A stretch of DNA of 64,000 bases from Kitasatospora humi (GTDB lineage Bacteria > Actinomycetota > Actinomycetes > Streptomycetales > Streptomycetaceae). Shown piece by piece: positions 62,027 through 64,000 of this stretch (positions are counted from its first letter, which is position 1; every line of letters begins with the position of its first letter). Below the pieces are notes generated by a model. That model had not been told where the DNA came from. It worked only from the letters and a program-made list of their open reading frames with translations, and did not search any database. The position numbers and the translations under genes were made by a program. Location of the stretch: NCBI RefSeq assembly GCF_020907985.1, contig NZ_JAJJPA010000001.1, positions 434,001 through 498,000 of the forward strand. Reading direction: 5' to 3'.

Positions 62027-63280
62027 GTGGACCGGGCGAAGGTGGCTCAGCTGGCCGCGGAACGGATCGACTGGCGGTTCAAGGCGCTGCCGTCCGCCGC
62101 CTGGGGGTGCACGGTCGCCGAGTACCTGGCCGGCGGGCCGACCCTGGACGACTTCGGCACCCCGCTGCTGACCCTCGACCGCGGTGCGCTCGACCACAAC
62201 CTGCGGACCATGGCCGACTGGTGCGCCCGGGCCGGCGCCTGGCTGGCCCCGCACGGCAAGACCACCATGGCCCCGGCCCTCTGGCAGGCCCAGCTGGACG
62301 CGGGTGCCTGGGCCATCACCCTGGCCAACCTCTCCCAGCTGCACGTCGCCCGCGCCTTCGGCGTGCGTCGGCTGGTGCTCGCCAACACCCTGCTGGACCC
62401 GCACGGACTCGCCTGGCTGGCAAAGGAGTTGGACGCGGATCCGGAGTTCTGGTTCGTCTGCTGGGTGGACTCCGTGGCTGCCGTGGAGCAGATGGACCGC
62501 GCACTGCGGGCCGCCGGCGCGGGGCGGCCGGTGGACGTCCTGGTCGAGGTCGGCGCACCAGGCGGGCGCACCGGTGTCCGCGACCTGGACACCGGACTCG
62601 CCGTCGCCCGCGCCGCGGCCGCGGCCCCGACGCTGCGACTGACCGGCCTGGGCGGCTACGAGGGGGTGCTGGCCCATGACGCCGAACCGGCCGCCCTGGC
62701 AGCGGTGGAGCGCTACCTGCTGGCGGTGCGGCAGCTGCACGCCCGGATCCGCGACGAGCAACTCCTCGACCAGGCCGAGCAGGTGCTGCTCAGTGCCGGC
62801 GGCAGCAGCTACTTCGACCAGGTGGTCGAACTGCTCGGCGGCGTCCCCGAGACCCGGCTGGTGCTGCGCTCCGGTGCCTACCTGATCCACGACGACGGGC
62901 TCTACCACGGGCTGTCACCACTGGCCCGGGGCGCCGGCGGCGCGCCGTTCCGGGCCGCGATGCACGGCTGGGCGAGGGTGCTCTCGCACCCCGAGCCCGA
63001 CCTGGTCCTGCTGGACGGCGGCAAGCGGGACTTCCCGTTCGACGAGGGCCTGCCGACGGTGCAACGCACCCGCGCCGGGCGGCCGTTGGCCGGCACCGTG
63101 ACCGGGCTCAACGACCAGCACGCCTATCTGCGCGGCAGCGCCGCCGGGATCGGCGAGGTGGTGCGGCTGGGCCTCTCGCACCCGTGCACCGCCTTCGACC
63201 GGTGGAGCATGATCCCGGTGGTCGACGACTCCGACGCGCCCGACCCCCGCGTGGTGGACCTGGTGCGGACCTTCTTCTGA
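62027..63280 (+). CDS. PLP enzyme of the D-threonine aldolase / D-serine dehydratase-like group
   Basis: The product is 417 aa. The alanine-racemase-like barrel has the PLP lysine in APHGKTTM (Lys78), DVLVEVGAPGGRTGVR, and SAGGSSYFD. Near the C-terminus LSHPCTAFDRW holds His385 and Cys387, an HxC pair like the zinc site of eukaryotic-type D-serine dehydratase. Dehydration or deamination of a D-amino acid is likely. GTG 62027 has GGGAGG at good spacing; an earlier frame reaches 61940. Confidence 0.87.
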   Translation: MDRAKVAQLAAERIDWRFKALPSAAWGCTVAEYLAGGPTLDDFGTPLLTLDRGALDHNLRTMADWCARAGAWLAPHGKTTMAPALWQAQLDAGAWAITLANLSQLHVARAFGVRRLVLANTLLDPHGLAWLAKELDADPEFWFVCWVDSVAAVEQMDRALRAAGAGRPVDVLVEVGAPGGRTGVRDLDTGLAVARAAAAAPTLRLTGLGGYEGVLAHDAEPAALAAVERYLLAVRQLHARIRDEQLLDQAEQVLLSAGGSSYFDQVVELLGGVPETRLVLRSGAYLIHDDGLYHGLSPLARGAGGAPFRAAMHGWARVLSHPEPDLVLLDGGKRDFPFDEGLPTVQRTRAGRPLAGTVTGLNDQHAYLRGSAAGIGEVVRLGLSHPCTAFDRWSMIPVVDDSDAPDPRVVDLVRTFF

Positions 63281-63283
63281 GCA

Positions 63284-63309
63284 CCGGCCCCGCGCGGGGG
63301 CGGGGCCGG
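63284..63309. terminator. 10-bp hairpin between convergent genes
   Basis: CCGGCCCCGC (63284-63293) pairs with 63300-63309 around a 6-base loop, just before the SGNH hydrolase stop. Confidence 0.7.
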
Positions 63310-63313
63310 CGGG

Positions 63314-64000
63314 TCAGAGCTTCGCCAGGAAGGCGTTCGCCATCACCTGGTAGCCGGTGTCGTCGGCGTGGATGTCGCCGCGCGACATGTTGGTCCACTC
63401 CATGATCCGGGCGACGTTCAACGGCACCTGCCCGCCGCCCAGGCCGACCAGCGGGAGGAAGGAGTTGGTGCTGAACGCCCCCGCCACGTCGGCCGTCGGC
63501 ACCCCGTGCGCCCAGTCCTGGAACTCCAGGGCGGCGTTGAGGGCGTCGGCCAGCGGCACCGACGCGGTGGCCAGCACCTTGCCCTGGTCGCCGGTCATCC
63601 AGGCGGCCAGGAAGGGGTCGTAGAGGTTCATCCCGACGATCCGGGTGTGCGGTCCGGAGGCGGCCTTGAGGCGGTCCAGGATGGTGCCGAGGTCGCGACC
63701 GGCGGTGGCGATGCCGGTGGCGGCGCAGCCGGCGTTCAGCGAGCCGCCCTCCGCGCAGCCGTCCACGTTGTTGGCGCCGATGTCCAGCGTGACCACCAGG
63801 TCGTCGCCGTGGTGGGCCTTCAGGTAGCTGACGGCGGCGTCGATCTGGGCGCCCTGGAAGCTGTGCGGGTAGGGGCAGCCGCCGTTCAGCATCGAGCCGG
63901 TGGTCTCACCAGGGCAGCCCAGGTCGGTGAACGAGAACGCGCGGCCCGCGGCGGTGGCCCGCTGCTCCAGAGTGCGGGCGATGTCCTGGGCGTAGCCGTG
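63314..64000 (-). CDS. SGNH/GDSL hydrolase, 5' end outside window
   Basis: The last 228 residues are visible. LVVTLDIGANNVDGC is the block III region (Asn of the oxyanion hole), and MSRGDIHADDTGYQVMANAFL is block V with the catalytic Asp and His. Cys residues in DLGCPGETTG, GGCPYPHS and GCAEGGSLNAGC suggest a secreted, disulfide-bonded esterase or lipase. The N-terminal signal and catalytic Ser lie beyond the right edge. Confidence 0.88.
   Translation of the reverse strand, partial: HGYAQDIARTLEQRATAAGRAFSFTDLGCPGETTGSMLNGGCPYPHSFQGAQIDAAVSYLKAHHGDDLVVTLDIGANNVDGCAEGGSLNAGCAATGIATAGRDLGTILDRLKAASGPHTRIVGMNLYDPFLAAWMTGDQGKVLATASVPLADALNAALEFQDWAHGVPTADVAGAFSTNSFLPLVGLGGGQVPLNVARIMEWTNMSRGDIHADDTGYQVMANAFLAKL

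Overview
The window is about 72% GC and densely packed. It uses many GTG starts, 4-base stop/start overlaps, and strongly G/C-ending codons. Together with RbpA, a SigB-family stress sigma factor, DUF4235, DUF2267, ChaB and GuaB1 proteins, a ribE-ribM-ribBA-ribH operon and a DasR-type chitinase operator, this points to a streptomycete-type actinobacterium (Streptomyces, Kitasatospora or a close relative). No rRNA, tRNA, CRISPR array, transposase or integrase was seen.

Region 1 (1-15.5 kb) is a glycan cluster built around activated heptose. It encodes GmhA, HldE and GmhB (sedoheptulose-7-phosphate to ADP-heptose), two GT9 heptosyltransferase-type enzymes, three GT2 and two GT1/GT4-like glycosyltransferases, a NodU/CmcH-type carbamoyltransferase and a degenerate LmbE-like protein. 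A nucleotide-sugar dehydrogenase and a UDP-xylose-synthase-like SDR lie near the two ends. The likely product is a carbamoylated heptose- and pentose-containing surface glycan or glycoside. One GT2 ends in ten 7-residue repeats.

Region 2 (15.5-26 kb) is a stress island: an STAS antagonist and an HATPase anti-sigma partner diverge from a SigB/F-type sigma gene. Around them are small stress-type proteins (DUF2267, ChaB, DUF4235, PRC-barrel), an SDR, a RibD-C/DHFR-like reductase and a PAP2 membrane phosphatase. Sites of the form GNNT-N15-GGGTAG precede several of these genes.

Region 3 (26-36.6 kb) has guaB1, a secreted GH18 chitinase with an upstream 30-bp palindrome containing a DasR-like core, an SDR/HTH divergent pair, and a DUF6777 membrane protein with a Pro/Glu repeat stalk.

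Interleaved with it (31.5-41.2 kb) is an unassigned small-molecule cassette: an acyl adenylating enzyme, a tandem CaiB-type CoA transferase, two class A flavin monooxygenases and a cytochrome P450.

Region 4 (41.3-46 kb) is the FMN-riboswitch-controlled riboflavin operon followed by hisE-hisG. Region 5 (46-64 kb) is mostly core: a PH-domain protein, two CNNM/CorC-type membrane proteins, an EccA-like AAA ATPase, a uridine-kinase-like protein, an Lrp regulator, an amidohydrolase, Lnt, FxsA, RbpA with a SigR-type promoter, a pseudo-FtsK protein, GNAT, a thioesterase, a D-serine-dehydratase-like PLP enzyme, and an SGNH hydrolase cut by the right edge.
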